From Viscum album (lineage: Eukaryota; Streptophyta; Magnoliopsida; Santalales; Viscaceae), in contig OY728158.1 of the NCBI GenBank assembly GCA_963277665.1, positions 595,596,818-595,660,817 of the forward strand: a DNA stretch of 64,000 nucleotides, given 5' to 3'. Made by a program: the position numbers and the translations under genes. The notes under the pieces were generated by a model. The model ran no database searches, was not told where the DNA came from, and was given only the letters and a program-made list of their open reading frames with translations. Shown piece by piece: positions 12,127-24,200 of this stretch (position 1 is the stretch's first letter; each line of letters opens with the position of its first letter).

Positions 12127-12839
12127 TTAGTACAAACCTTGGGAACTAGATTTAGGAAAACATAAATTAGAGAACATAACCCTATGACAGAATCTGAGGA
12201 TAAGTATATGTATAGGATAATATCATAAAGTTTTGGTAAGGTATAAAATGTGTGGTTTTCTAGAAATTAAGTCCTCATCTAGATACTATCAAGTGGATTT
12301 GACTATGACACAAATTCACTTAGGGGAAACACCCTGAAAAAGGATGGTTGAGTATCAACATTATCTTTACTCGATGCATGATGAGTGGGATTAATACTAC
12401 ACACCTATATAGACACTCATGAGTGATATCATTTGGTTGATTAATATTATCTTTATGAATCATTATGAATTATTTGAAAATATAATTATGATATGAAGAC
12501 ATTTATAAATATATTAAGCTTATGATTATGAGATTATCTATAAATAAATTATCAATTTATGTTAGGCATTTCACCATATTTAGAATTATACACTATGAAT
12601 CATAATGTTATGATCTAATCTAGTGAATTCCATTGTTTATAAATAGTGTCAAAAGTAATGAATTAATAGAAATAGTTCCCAATATAAGGAATGAAAAATG
12701 CTTCAACACCCATAATCAATGTAGGGATTTTTCATGTGAGAAAGTCAACATGATTGGTGTTGGAATTGAGTATATTATGTATTTATTAGGATAGTTGAAT
12801 CAAGTTATGACCAATAACCTTGCCTATATGGAACAACAT
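12127..12839. other. Element B leader region, no gene seen
   Basis: AT-rich sequence between the primer site and recognisable gag. Its first 90 bases (ACAAACCTTGGGAACTAGAT...) match the start of element C's internal region (18707 onward), showing B and C are related families. Confidence 0.6.
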
Positions 12840-13179
12840 GTTTCTTCAAAATATGATACGTTAATGTAGGACTACTTGATTTATAAGAAACCTCCATCCT
12901 TTAATGGAATTGATAATCCATTAATGAATATCAATGGAACAAGTCCCTTGAAAAGATATTTCAATCTTTGAGATGTAATAAAAGGGAGAAGGTTATTATG
13001 GTAGTGTATTATTTTAATGAAGATACAAATCAATGGTGCTCATTGGTTTAAAATAGAAATCAGGAGAAAAAGATAAATATAATTGAATAGATTAATTTTA
13101 AGCATTTATTCTTCAAAAAATATAATAATAAGATGATATAGAAATAAAATTCATCAATATAAGAAGGAATGATGATTAA
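12840..13179 (+). pseudogene. Element B gag, fragment left of element C
   Basis: The frame around 12920-13030 reads EYQWNKSLEKIFQSLRCNKR and then VVYYFNEDTNQWCSLV. This matches the capsid-like core of Ty3/gypsy gag, where WL..-EKIF.-L.C....KV precedes ...YYL...A..WW. Stop codons interrupt it. The frame is cut at 13179 by element C and resumes beyond C at 26058, where SVTEYEEKL is the next expected gag motif. This continuity supports C having inserted into B's gag. Confidence 0.7.
13175..13179. repeat. Target-site duplication of element C, left copy
   Basis: ATTAA, identical to ATTAA at 26053-26057 directly after element C. Confidence 0.85.
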
Positions 13180-14793
13180 TGTAACATCCCAGGTAAATAA
13201 AGAACACAAAATTTTTCATATTTATTAATATTTGTGAACTAAATATTAATTCTACTTTAAAGGGGACACTATGTTCTATGGTATACCCGATACGTAATAA
13301 CGAGTTTCTTTGAAATCTTACGTTGCACACTAATAATATAATATTATTATTTTAAATGGTAGTTAAAACCTAGCCATTGTAATAGTGGGAATGAATAGAA
13401 CTAACTACAAAATGATGATATATATTTTTAAAATGTTTTTACATTTATCCAATAAAACTTAAAGGCTTAAAATGTGAATAAATCCAATTTTAAACATAAT
13501 TTACTTTAAAGGGTTGATTTACCGCCTTTTAATGGAGAACCCTCTATAAATCTAGTTTTGTTCACTTTTATATGTTCCATTTGAAAAAATAAAATTCTTC
13601 TTTAGAGTCAGGACATACAAATTTACTTTGGGTATTTTTTTATTTTTCTAATAATATTCATTTTTTTATGAATAGTGAGAAATAATGTATTTTAATACAA
13701 AATTTCCTTTTAATATAATTTATTTATATGGTTAGATTATATTTTAAATTGGTTTTGAAGTGTAATTATATTATATTTTTAACCTTTAATCAAATTTTGG
13801 TCATTATAATTAATTTCACATTGAAATTACACATAAACAAGTGTCAATCTTTTGATAGTTATTGTTTCTTAAAAACACACTATTTGTTTTGACACCGGGA
13901 ATTAACTTTGAATTAATTAATCCAACTTATACATTTTGAATTTGGTAAAATAGAAATAATTTTTTATTTATTAGTATCAAATATAGCTTAAGATGAATTT
14001 TTGGTATTTTTCTGAAAAACATCAATTTTTGATGAATAGTGAAACCACTAAGTAGTAGTTAAAAATCTAACTTTTTCATTTAAATGAAATTTTACCACTT
14101 CTGTGAATTGAATTTAGAAAATCCAAGATACATGGTTATTATTAGTAAGTAAAATGTGGTTCAATAAGATATAAATAATTTTTTTGTGAATAGTAACTTT
14201 TGACTTTTATTTACCATGATTAAAAGTAAATAGGGTAATTCAAGGTAAAAGGAATATTATAACAATACAAATTACCTTAACACTTATCCTAACCTTATTG
14301 GATGAGTCATGACCGACCATGGGCATCCTTGGGTCAATTTTGGGACCCCATGGAGCCACTTATAAATTATATTGACTCATTATTTTAATTAACTTAAAGT
14401 AAAGACAAAAATAACATTAACAAATATCTTTTAATATATAAATTTTTACATGGGGTTATATAAGTCATATTTTCGACTATAAATAATCATTGGAAATATT
14501 AAACTATTTCCTACATTATGGTAATTTTTTTATGATTTTTAGACATCAAATAAATTAAATTATTTTTGAAACAATAATGATGTAGTATTTACCTCATTAA
14601 TAAATGATTTAAATAAATATGATTATTAATATTAAAATAATATCCAAAACCTGTAAAAGTATTATTGGATGATTTTATTTTGACCATTATGAATATTATA
14701 TTTGACTTTAATTGTTTTTGGACCTTTATAAACCGAATATCACAATATAATAAAATAATATTTTTACACTTTTCTAAAGAGCCCCTCCCCCCC

Positions 14794-14802
14794 ATATAAA
14801 AG
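14794..14802 (+). promoter_or_regulatory. TATA box in element C 5' LTR
   Basis: ATATAAAAG follows a C-rich run (CCCCTCCCCCCC), and CACACC-rich leader-like sequence follows, as in plant retrotransposon promoters. The 3' LTR has TTATTAAAGG at the same place (near 22869), a weaker match. Confidence 0.6.
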
Positions 14803-17143
14803 CACACCACTTATAACCCATTCCACACATCTCAAGCCCCTTGGATCGTCCAAAACCTAAAAAAATAATATCTCAAGATCCAAATCTTCCTTCTAGAATC
14901 CCCACCTTAGGCATAAGGCACTTCAAGAAGTCCTATTTGGTTCAAGCCAAAGGAAGTTACCAAATTAAAGGTAATGATTTATCTTAAATTCTTTTGTTTT
15001 ATTTTACTTCTCCAACCCCTTAAACAATTTTTATTACTTTATTTTATAAAAAAACCAGTATCCTCAATATAATAGGATGTTTTTATGAGAATTATTCAAA
15101 CTAAACTTACACACACCTCCAATTAATGGGTGAAGAACATACTGTTTCTGTGGATGGAAAACTAACACCTCACGAAACGATGATTGTTCGATTATCTCAT
15201 ACCACCTCTCATGGTGGACATTAAGATGGAACTTTATTTATATAAGATATATATATTATGTTTATGTTTTCTTTATTCTTCTTTATTTTCCATTTATATC
15301 ATTATTTTTTGGTTTCCATTATGGGTAAAACGTGATAATTTCATTTGAGGAAGTGCGGACTGCCACCCCCTAAAAATGATATAACTTGTTAATGAATTAT
15401 GTGGGATGTGTAAAGGATGAAATTAATTATATTATATATGATATTATACTATAATTATAATATACCTATGTTTCATTATGTTTCAACTCCATTAAAATAC
15501 AAAATAGAAATGAAAGTAGCGTTCATGCGTACTTACGACTTACCGTCTCCAGGAACGATACATTCCATTTCTTATCTCCAAATGTTATGTACTGTTATAA
15601 ATAGATATATATACTGGATATATAATATATATATGATATCTAAATCATGTATATCATTCTAGAGATAATGGAATTTTGACCACATGGAAAACTAGTAATT
15701 ATAACAAGTTCATTTTTGACTCAAGTTCTGAACATTGATAAAATCTCCATTATGAACTCAAATAAATAACTAATTGTTATAGCAAGGTAATAAGTTATAT
15801 AAGAAAAAATAATAAACTTGAAAAATTTTCTTAATAAATTATAAATTAACTTAAGTTTATTATTCAGGAAGAATAAGTAACATACAAGACAAGTCGGACT
15901 TGAGGTATGAGGTTTCTTATCTCACTTTTAATTCCATGAGATTTCCATTGTTCACCCCTTATTTATTTCATGTGGTGTATTTTATACTGAAATTATATAT
16001 ATATTATCATGATTATATTTATATTCATGGTATTTTGTGATTTATTTGGTGGTTATTAACTTTTGGTCCTATGACTTGATTGATTACAACATGGATTTCA
16101 TCTCACTTCTTATTTCCATGAGATTCATGCTATATTGCCATTATTTCCTTTGGTGTGGTGTATGTACTGCCCATTATTGTATTCCTTATGTAATATAAAT
16201 TAATTTTTGCGTATTTAAATCTTTATTTTATTATCCTTCTTTAATGGGATGTATGTTTTGTAAGTCACCAAATCAGTAAGGGAATTTCAAATTTCAATTT
16301 CCACTCATTGGGCTTTACGAATACTTCATTGATTATATTACTCCATGATTATGTGTGGAATCACTATTTATTATTTTTGTAGTAATTTCCACTCCCCCTT
16401 TCGTGGATATACTTTTCATACACATAATCACTCCATTGATAAATTCTCAAGTCATCAATATGAACTTGATAAGATTAATTTTAACTCAATCTCCATTTAT
16501 TGAGTTAAACATCCAATTCATTGGTGTTGTTTTTACAAGAATATGTGTGAATGTCCTCTGATTTATTTACAATAAATATCAAATAATATTGAGTGTATTT
16601 ATATTTTTCATACATAATTATGTTGTTGATTTTTCCTTAACCTAAGGATACAGTCTTTATAAGATATTTCATCTCAATTTACATTCCATTGAGACTTCTT
16701 TGTTGTTATACACAAATTCACTTTTATATGGTGTATATAATGTACTTTGACATAGTATATCATGAATCCATTTATTCTCATGATATTATAATGTTTTTAT
16801 CACCTCAATTATTTTTATTCAAGTGTCTCTCTTTTGGTTTGGAACTCTAACTAAAATATCATTTTAAATGTTTTAAAGATTTATTATTCTAAATCTTTCC
16901 CATTAATGTCCATGTTTTAAAAATGGGTTTAAGGATTTATTTATATGGACATTAAAGTTTTAAAATTTAAATTCCTTTTAAAAGTTTCAAAGTGGTATGC
17001 AACACTTTGATTAAAAAATCTATTTTAAATGGCTTCTTGACAAATAATGTGACTTTTAAATGTTTTTAAGAAAAAGGTGGATATTTCTCTTAAATAATTT
17101 TGATGATTATCTTCATCTATGTCAATATACTTCATTATTATCG

Positions 17144-17155
17144 ATTGAGGTTAAT
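17144..17155. repeat. 12-bp target-site duplication of the retroposon in element C, left copy
   Basis: ATTGAGGTTAAT, repeated exactly at 17864-17875. The empty site ATTGAGGTTAATCTG is present once in the 3' LTR near 25230. Confidence 0.85.
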
Positions 17156-17863
17156 ATATTCCTCTAATGGCCTCAAGGCCTTCATTTTTTATTGATTTTT
17201 GATAATCTACCTTTAGAGGGGTGAGGTGGAACCCTTACAAGGCCCGTAGACATAAGTATTACATGGTCTGTTGGCCTTAGAGGAATTCATTGCCCGTAGG
17301 CTTAAAACATTGCATACAACCCAGACTAACTACTTGGAACTGCTCCTCCCAAGCATCTTCATCATGAAATCAGCTCTCTACCTTCGTATGGCTGATCGGC
17401 TAGGCTTTCCCATGAATTTAAAAGCTTTTCCCGATGGTAGGTGCCATACCCTCTCATTCTTGCAATCTGTTTAGCTTCTTCTATGGTGAAAGCTCCTTGA
17501 TTGTCCTCCTTATAAAGCTTGTTCCTTCTAGGTTTTCTGGTTTGCATCTACACTTAAAGTGGCTCAAAGGCCTTGAGGTGGACCGAAGGCCTTACTGACA
17601 CGAAGGCCTGGGTGTCCCAAAGGCCTTAAAGGATTCGGGGACCAAATCGGTGGCCTGAAGGCCCAAATGGGGGAATATTCTCTGCTGCTACAGTGCCAAA
17701 CAGTGCCTGCTACGGTTCCTGCTATAGTACCTGCTACAGTACTGCACTATTCCTGCTACAGTACTGCTACAGTACCAGAAAATTGGCCTCTACCTGGATT
17801 TGATCCCGGGTCTCTTGGTTGCACTTAAGGATTCCTCACTAACTAGGCTGAGGCTCATGTCCA
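17156..17863 (-). mobile_element. 708-bp tRNA-headed retroposon inside element C 5' LTR
   Basis: This block is present in the 5' LTR and absent from the 3' LTR, and is flanked by a 12-bp duplication. On the minus strand it begins (at 17863) with a tRNA-like head: box A-like TAGTTAGTGAGG at 17834-17845 and box B-like CCGGGATCAAATCC near 17796-17809. Next come CTGTAGCAGTA repeats (17670-17780), several AAGGCCTT-centred repeats, and a 61-codon open frame. The block is visibly richer in G and C than its surroundings. A variable-length target duplication and internal polymerase III-like head suggest SINE-like retroposition. No poly(A) tail is seen at the 17156 end. Confidence 0.75.
17362..17547 (-). 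CDS. Small open frame within the retroposon, unknown
   Basis: A 61-codon frame from ATG to TGA starts MQTRKPRRNKLYKEDNQG and includes FTIEEAKQIARMRGY. It is basic at the N-terminus and rich in charged residues. Composition is less AT-biased than the neighbouring DNA. I do not recognise it. It could be a fragment of a host gene carried by the retroposon, or chance in a GC-richer block. The plus strand also has a 67-codon frame overlapping it, so coding is not proven. Confidence 0.25.
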   Translation of the reverse strand: MQTRKPRRNKLYKEDNQGAFTIEEAKQIARMRGYGTYHREKLLNSWESLADQPYEGRELIS

Positions 17864-17875
17864 ATTGAGGTTAAT
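17864..17875. repeat. 12-bp target-site duplication of the retroposon, right copy
   Basis: ATTGAGGTTAAT, identical to 17144-17155. Confidence 0.85.
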
Positions 17876-18686
17876 CTGTTACAATACAATCTTCCATATT
17901 GTATTGAATGAGTTATGTTTGACTATAGATGTTCTATTTTTATACCATTCATGGTTTTTGGATAAAGTATTGTCATTTCATATGCTAGTTTTAATGCGAA
18001 TGTTTATGTTATGTTTAAAACTTTTAATATGAGGAATGCATTAGACTTAGTAAGTGATGGGTGGATCCCGCTACAGCTCCTCAATGCATCGGTAGGTCCC
18101 ATGAGACAAACTAGTGTCTTGGCCTAAGGCCTTGATAAAATCTTTTTTGTAGTCTTAGCACAAGGCCTTGACTATGTGGTTATGATGTCCGAAATTATGC
18201 ATTCCATCCTTATGAGATTAGCTATTTATATTTCATGTGGTTATTCAACTAGTAGAATACCCATGACTATGTTTTATTATGTCATTATTTACTCAGCTCA
18301 TATTCCTACCATAACGTGTTCATGTTAATTATCTTAAAATGCACGTGTTTTCAATTATTCACCCTGCCTAATGTTTATGTTATCTTCTACTGTATTGCTC
18401 ACTCTTACTGAGAATTTGAGCTCACCTCTTTCTCATGTTTTATTTCCCTAGGATATGAAGAAGTTAGTTATGAGTGACTAGTAGGAATAATCTTGGATGC
18501 ATTGATGTTTATAATGGAATAAATTAGTGTTGTTTTTTCTTTTCAAGTTGTAGTGTTTAACTTCTATATGTATCTTGTTTCCAAGACTACTAAACTGATC
18601 GGTACTTCAGGACATAATTCCTTGTAATCATGCCAATGTATTAAAATAATACACCGACTCCTGGATTCTGGGGTTGGGGCATTATA

Positions 18687-18706
18687 GTTCGCATCAGAGG
18701 AAGTTT
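18687..18706 (+). promoter_or_regulatory. Element C primer-binding site (initiator Met tRNA type)
   Basis: GTTCGCATCAGAGG directly follows the LTR end. ATCAGAG matches the core of TGGTATCAGAGC, the site complementary to the initiator Met tRNA 3' end used by related elements. Confidence 0.6.
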
Positions 18707-19223
18707 TGTACAAACCTTGGAAACTAGATTTAGATAAACTATTATTAGAGAACATTAACCTAAGATAGACCTTAATGATTAGTATAAAATAACTTCCTAG
18801 AATTTTGATAATGTAGATATTTTGTGTATTTTCTAAGAAATACACCCTTGTCTGGATATGAGTAGGTAGAGACTGCTCTGGCACAGATGTACCTCGGAGT
18901 GAAAACTCTGACAAGGATTTTCGGGCTTAACCTGGGGTATCCTGGTACATGAGAATGATTTTACTGCACTCTTGGTTACAACACTCCCGAGGTATATGAT
19001 TAGGATAATTTACATTCTTTTTAAAAACAGATTTGAAGGATTTTAATATAATATGAGAATAAATGACCTTGGTTAATCCTAAGGTTTTTTAAATTGGAAA
19101 TAAGGTGTCATGATATTATCTAAATGATTTTATGACCATTATTACTCACACAATTCTTTATGGTTTTAGTCAATGGATGGATTCCAAGGAAGTTATAGTA
19201 AATTTTATCATGATGTATAATGT

Positions 19224-19526
19224 TTGAACGGTGGTGGAAATGAGAAACAAAATGGAATGTTGATAGGTGTAAAAGATATCGCGTTCATGCTGAATCAGTT
19301 TTCAAAAAATATGATCAACAATATATATATTAACCATCTTCTTAACTCAACAAGAATGATAAAAGTTGTGAATGATAAGAGCTCCAGCAGTGAAGACCAT
19401 GGAGAAAAGAAAGCTCATTTTCCATCATGCAGGAAATGTGGAAGGAGAAACCTAGGAATGTGTCTTAATGGAACAAAGAAATTATTTATGTGTGGGAAAG
19501 AAGGACATAAAGTAAAGAATTGCTGA
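19224..19526 (+). pseudogene. Element C gag, zinc-knuckle end
   Basis: The frame ends with CRKCGRRNLGMC, then about eight residues later FMCGKEGHKVKNC. The Tekay/Del gag family typically has C-x2-C, a GxC step, then a CCHC knuckle C-x2-C-x4-H-x4-C. Here the second unit keeps C, H and C but its first Cys is replaced by Leu. A stop follows at once. Upstream gag is not recognisable. The knuckle normally binds RNA for packaging. This is the only clear protein motif in element C. Confidence 0.75.
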
Positions 19527-21238
19527 GGAAAAATGAAGAGTACTATGGAAGAAAATAAAAATGGTCCTAAGAATCCATTTACAGTCATTTGACATAAATT
19601 TAGGGGACCTAGCCATTACCCGAGTGAATGCCCTATTCTATAGGATATTCTCTTGGTCAAGGAATGAGCTATGTTTAAATAAATGGATGGTGAAATGTTT
19701 AAAAAGTATTAGTGCTCTTTATTGATGGGATTACTTTGGAAGACTTTTATCTTGTATTTGTAACCCTGTATTTTGTCATGTGAAAATGATATTCAAGAAA
19801 TAATTATATTTTCTCTTGTGGATATAGTTATAAATAACCATTTGGTTTTATATGATCATTGAGTTTGAGGAAATTACAAGTTATTAAATTTTTGAATGAA
19901 AATGTGAGGTATGAGATAAAATTTGTGATGAAATTATGTTATAGTTATTTTGAGGAATCTATCTCATTTTTGGGAATATTATAAAATTATATAGTTTTTT
20001 CAAAAGGACAACTTGTAGACCGTGTGAAAACCCGTCATGTCAGACAAATCTGCGAGAATTGAACCCACAACCATAGTGCGATTGGGATTTATCGCCTATC
20101 ACTGGACTACATGAAGTCCCTGGTTAGTGTGACTAATTATTTTTAGTTAAATGATTTTATTGATCAATAATAAGTTGATTTGGGATCTTATGACTTATCA
20201 AATAGATATCCTTAGTATAGGAAAATGATTTGGTGATTAAGTGATAAATATTATTTTGGAAGATGTTCACTCTATTGGGAAAACTATATACCTAAGGAAA
20301 ATAGAATACTATGGGATTTCTATTGAAGAGTAATGGTGGATTTTTATCTATATTTTGGGTTATTTTTGGAAATGATTATCCTATCATAGAGAATATGTGA
20401 TTAAGTTAATTACTTTTGAGTATGTGACTTTAAGGGTAGTCGATGTCATTTAGAGATACAATTTAATGTGGAAGACTACACAACCAAATTATTCTAAGTT
20501 TTGGGTTTCAATATTAGTTTGGATTATATTGAAGGATTTTAAGGACAATTGTTTATGAATGGTATTTATTTAACTTTGGGGTATTGTTGGTTTAATTTTT
20601 GAAATTGAGATTAGTATTTCTTTCTCTAAAGGATTATCCTTTTTGGGGATCATCTCATATTGTACTAACCATTTTTTGGTGGTTAATCTCTAAAGACAAG
20701 GTAAATTATTGTTTATCCTTTGTAGATCATGTGATTCTCTAGATGTTGATTCTATCTCTTCCGATGTGACCAAGTCATCTTGAATACTCATCGTTTGAAA
20801 AAAAAGATGAGTTGGTGGTAGAAATTTATTAAAGAATGAAAATCTACTTAAAAAGTAAGTATATCCCTTTATGTTCTTAGTCAATATCATAAATAAATTT
20901 CTCAACATTATGAAATGGAACTTAAAACAAAAAAATGTTATCTGTTTACTTTTCCTACTGGGAAACTAATGACCGTTTATCCCATCACAAGTTTGTGGTT
21001 TTCTTGTTGTTAAATTTCTCCTGATCATATTTTCTATCCCTATCCATCAGAACTTGACACTTAGTTTATCTTCCATATCCATGTTTTTCTACATGGAATC
21101 CTAGTATGGGTTATCTCGGGTGACCTTTGTACTTTTCTTTCTTTATTTTAAAGTGATAGTTTTACTGACTCTTTTCCGATGTGGGACTTTTAATGAAGTT
21201 TCCAAGCCTAGTTTTAAAATTGCGAGGATGCAATTCCC
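19527..21238. other. Element C internal relic downstream of gag, no polymerase seen
   Basis: No RT (DD box, SPWG, DLRSGYHQ-like), RNase H or integrase motif can be read in either strand. The last part (AAAATTGCGAGGATGCAATTCCCAAAAGGGGG) has the style of the very end of a Tekay-type pol followed by the polypurine tract. The interior therefore looks deleted or replaced rather than merely mutated. A tRNA-like unit lies at 20037-20125. Confidence 0.6.
20037..20125 (-). mobile_element. tRNA-like SINE fragment in element C interior
   Basis: On the minus strand TAGTCCAGTGATAGG (20095-20109, box A-like) is followed by GGTTCAATTCTCG (20053-20065, box B-like) with about 30 bases between them. A T-arm-like stem with wobble pairs can be drawn, but no full acceptor stem pairs, so I prefer a tRNA-derived retroposon over a tRNA gene. 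Ends and target duplication were not found. Confidence 0.45.
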
Positions 21239-21252
21239 AAAAGGGGGAAGGA
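21239..21252 (+). promoter_or_regulatory. Element C polypurine tract
   Basis: AAAAGGGGGAAGGA abuts the first TG of the 3' LTR at 21253, which fixes element C as plus-strand oriented. It primes plus-strand DNA synthesis in this class. Confidence 0.85.
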
Positions 21253-24200
21253 TGTAACATCCCAGGTAAATAAAGAACAGGAAATTTTCCATATTTATTA
21301 ATATCTGTGAACTAAATATTAATTCTACTATAAAGGGGACACTATGTTCTATGGTATACCTGATACACAACAATGGGTTTCTTTGAAATCTTACATTGCA
21401 CACTAATAATATAATAATATTATTTTAAATGGTAGTTAACACCTAACCATTGTAATGGAGGGAATGAACCAAACTAACTAAAAAATGATTATATATGTTT
21501 TTTAAATGTTTTTACATTTATCCAAAAAAAGTTAGAGGCTTAAAATGTGAATGAATCCAATTTTAAACATAATTTACATTAAAGGGTTGATTTACCACCT
21601 TTTAATGGAGAACCCTATTTAAATCTAGTTTTGGACACTTTTATATGTTCCATTTGACAAAATAAAATTCTTCTTTAGAATCTGAACATTAAAATTTATT
21701 TTGGGTAAATTTTTGGTATTTTTCTAATAATAATTATTTTTTTATGAATAATGAGAAATAATGTATTTTAATTAAAAACTTCCTTTTAATATAATTTATT
21801 TATATGGATAGATTATATTTTGAATTTGTTTTAAAGTGTAATTAGATTATATTTTTACCCTTTTATCCAATGTTGGTCATTGGAATTAATTTCACTTCGA
21901 AATTACACATAAACAAGTGTCAATTTTTTGATAGTTATTGTTTCTTAAAAACACGCTATTTATTTTGACAACGGGAATTAATTTTAGATTAATTAATCCA
22001 ACTTTTATATTTTTAATTTGGTAAAATAGAAATCAATTTTAATTCAAAATATCAAATATATCTTAGGTTGAATTTTTGGTACTTTTCTGAAAAACTTCAA
22101 TTTTTGATGAATAGTGAAACCACTAAGTAGTAGTTAAAAATCCATCTTTTTAATTTAAATGAAATTTTACTGCTTCTGTGAATTGAATTTCGAAAACACG
22201 AGATACATGTTTGTTATTAGTAAGTAAAATGTGATTTAATAAGATGAAAATAATTTTTAGTGAATAGTAACTTTTGACTTTTATTTACCGCGGTCAAAGG
22301 TAAATAGGGTAATTCAAGGTAAAATGAATATTATAATAATACAAATTACCTTAACACTTGTCCTATCCTTATTGGATGAGTCATGGCTAACCATGGGAAT
22401 ACTTGGGTCAATTTTGGGACCCCATGGAGACACTTAAGAATGACAATGACACTTTATTTTAATTAACTTAAAGTAAAGACAAAAATGACATTAACAAATA
22501 TTTCTTAGTATATAAATTTTTACATGGGGTTATATACGTTATCTTTTAGACTATAAATAATAATTGTAAATCTAAAACAATTTAATACATTATGGTAATT
22601 TGTTTATAATTTTTATACATCAAATAAATTAAATTATTTATGACACAATAATGATATAGTATTTACCTCATTAATAAATGATTTAAATAAATATGATTAT
22701 TAATATTAAAATAATATCCAAAAAACTATCCAATTATTATTGGATGATTTTATTTAAACCATGATCCATATTATCTTCTACTTTAATTAGTTTTGGACCT
22801 TTAGAAACCGAATATCACTATATAATAAAATAATATTTTCACACTTTCCTAAAGAGCCCCTCCTCCCCCTTATTAAAGGACACCACTTTTAACTCATTCC
22901 ACACACCTCTCTAGCCCCTTGGATCCTCCAACCCATGCCAAAATAATATCTCAATATCTCCCTATTCCTCCTAGAAGCCTCACCTTAGGCATAAGGCACT
23001 TTAAGAAGTCCTTTTGTTTCAAACCAAAGAAAGTTACCCAAATTAAAGGTAATGCTTTCTCTTAAATTCGTTTGTTTTATTTTGTTTTATTTTACTTCTC
23101 CAACCCCCTAAATTTTTTTTATTACTTTATTTTATAACAAAAAAAGTATACTCAATATACTAGGATGTTTTTATGAGAATTATTCGAACAAAACTTACAC
23201 ACACCTCCATTTAATGGGTTAAGAACATACTATTTCTGTGGATGGCAAACTAACGCCTCACAAAACGATGATTGTTCGATTATCTCATACCACCTATCAT
23301 AGTGGACATTAATATGGAACTATATTTATATATGATATATATATTATGTTTATGTTTTCTTTATACTTCTGTATTTTCCATTTATATCATTATTTTATGG
23401 TTTCCATTATGGGTAAAACGCGATAATTTCATTTGAGGAAGTGTGGAATACCTTCCCCTCAAAATGATATGACTTGTTAATGACTCTTGTGGGATGTATA
23501 AAAGATGTAATTAATGATATTATATATGATAGTATACTGTTCTTATAATATACCTATGTATCATTATGTTTTAATTCCATTAAAATACAAAAATAGAAAT
23601 GAAAGTAGCGTTAATGCGTACGTACGACTTACCATCTCCATGAACAGTAAATTTCATTTCTTATCTCAAAATGTTATATATTATTATAAATAGATATATA
23701 TAATGGATATATAATATATATATGATATCTAAATCATGTATTACATTACGGAGAAATGTAATTTTGACCACATGGAAAAATAGTAATTATAACAAGTTCA
23801 TTTTTGACTCAAGTTCCGAACATCGATAAAATATCCATTATGAACTCAAATAAATAGATAATTGTTATAACATGGTAATAAGTGATATAAAAGTAATAAT
23901 AATATTGAAAAAATTTATTAATCAAGTAGAAATTAACTTAAGTTTATTATTCAGGAAGAACACGGAATATACAAGACAAGTCAGACTTGAGGTAAGCAGT
24001 TCCTTATCTCACTTTTAATTCCATGAGATTTCCATTGTTAGCCACTTATTTATTGCATGTGGTGTATTTTATACTGCCATTTGATATATATTATCATTAT
24101 TCTCTTTATATTCATGGTATTATGTTATTAATTTGGTGGTTTTTAAATTTTTGTCATACGACTCGATTGATTACAACATGGATTTCATCTCACTTCTTAT

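Larger units (their letters stand above)
13180..18686 (+). repeat. Element C 5' LTR (with inserted retroposon)
   Basis: It aligns base for base with 21253-26052 apart from the inserted segment 17156-17863 and its duplicated 12-bp target. It contains a TATA-like promoter at 14794, a downstream untranslated block ending AAATTAAAGGTAATG (possible splice donor) near 14970, and pyrimidine-rich AG sites before GGATATGAAGAA near 18450. Such long LTRs without coding capacity are uncommon. Confidence 0.9.

Noticed and set aside
20037..20125. Functional tRNA gene
   Set aside because: A and B box-like sequences are present but no acceptor stem pairs and the T-arm needs wobble pairs; SINE-derived sequence fits better. 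The same holds for 1375-1428 and 17796-17845.
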